In this document: positions 5,612 through 5,809 of the stretch, in pieces
Layout of the letters: every line of letters starts with the position of its first letter
How positions within the stretch are numbered: position 1 is the stretch's first letter
Source of the DNA: Clostridia bacterium
Lineage (GTDB): Bacteria; Bacillota_A; Clostridia; UMGS1810
Assembly (NCBI GenBank): GCA_017437345.1
Contig: JAFSBJ010000006.1
Location: 1-5,809 of the forward strand
Reading direction: 5' to 3'
DNA: 5,809 bases
The notes under the pieces: model-generated
Seen by the model: only the letters and a program-made list of their open reading frames with translations
The model's database searches: none
Told to the model about the DNA's origin: nothing
Translations under genes and position numbers: made by a program

Positions 5612-5657
5612 AAAAGAGGTATAAAAATTCAATGTGAATTTTTATATCTCTTTTTTT
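5612..5657 (+). terminator. Intrinsic terminator of the asd-dapA-dapB operon
   Basis: Positions 5612-5631 pair with 5635-5654 over 20 bp with one G-T pair and a 3-nt ATG loop, and T run 5651-5657 forms and extends the 3' arm. The A run at 5612-5615 makes it potentially bidirectional. It lies 15 nt after the dapB stop, which marks the end of the operon. Confidence 0.88.
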
Positions 5658-5704
5658 GAAACTAAAATAAATTATTGTTTGACGAAGAGTTTTGGATAAT
5701 GACT

Positions 5705-5783
5705 TTGTAGGGGTCGGCCTCCCGGACGACCCGCATAAGATTGCTGAAATTAAGCGGGATGTCGAGGACGCCATCCCCTACAA
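5705..5783. repeat. 79-bp inverted-repeat element with hairpin-forming arms (MITE/REP-like)
   Basis: The element begins TTGTAGGGG (5705-5713) and ends CCCCTACAA (5775-5783). Left arm 5705-5734 and the reverse complement of right arm 5754-5783 agree at 23 of 30 positions and flank a 19-nt spacer. Each arm also folds on its own: six pairs (GGGTCG/CGACCC on the left, GGGATG/CATCCC on the right), a shared G-A mismatch, two more pairs and a 4-nt loop. Six of the seven differences between arms are three compensatory base-pair swaps. The GC content is well above the AT-rich flanks. No clear target duplication is seen. The last 26 bases of the window (5784-5809) hold nothing recognised. Confidence 0.75.
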
Positions 5784-5809
5784 GCTGATATTAGAACCTA
5801 AACGCTAAA

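Noticed and set aside
5571..5774. 67-codon minus-strand open frame at the right end
   Set aside because: It runs through the inverted-repeat element, the operon terminator and the end of dapB, and its translation shows no domain.

Overview
The window looks like ordinary chromosome from a low- to moderate-GC, probably spore-forming clostridial Firmicute, perhaps in or near the Oscillospiraceae. The basis is an AT-rich set of intergenic regions, strong AGGAGG/GGAGG ribosome-binding sites, a lysine (L-box) riboswitch in front of diaminopimelate genes, a SpoIID/LytB-type protein next to queA, and several compact hairpin-rich intergenic repeats. The genus cannot be fixed from this sequence.

Layout. 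Positions 1-600 (minus) hold the first two thirds or so of queA, a tRNA queuosine-modification enzyme, starting at TTG and cut by the window edge. It appears to lose frame in a nine-A homopolymer about 15 nt before the edge. Positions 601-943 carry no gene but contain three hairpin structures, including an 89-nt three-way-junction element. Positions 944-2263 (minus) encode an exported SpoIID/LytB-domain protein. Positions 2264-2433 are an AT-rich divergent intergenic region. From 2434 onward the plus strand reads: a near-consensus promoter, a complete lysine riboswitch aptamer (2478-2657), an intrinsic terminator (2703-2729), three further consecutive hairpins (2723-2888), then asd, dapA and dapB closely packed with 14-18 nt gaps, and a strong intrinsic terminator (5612-5657). 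The window ends with a 79-bp inverted-repeat element (5705-5783) whose two arms differ mainly by compensatory changes.

How it works together. Asd makes aspartate semialdehyde, DapA condenses it with pyruvate, and DapB reduces the product to tetrahydrodipicolinate, the precursor of diaminopimelate (peptidoglycan) and lysine. Lysine binding to the leader RNA is expected to favour the terminator and shut the three genes down together. On the other strand, the SpoIID-like gene and queA share an orientation and an arrangement seen in clostridial genomes, although here 343 bp of structured DNA separates them.

No new multi-gene system is visible. The items most worth a second look are noncoding: the covarying 3'-end element, the three-way-junction element upstream of queA, the unusually elaborate leader between the riboswitch terminator and asd, and the apparent frameshift in queA.
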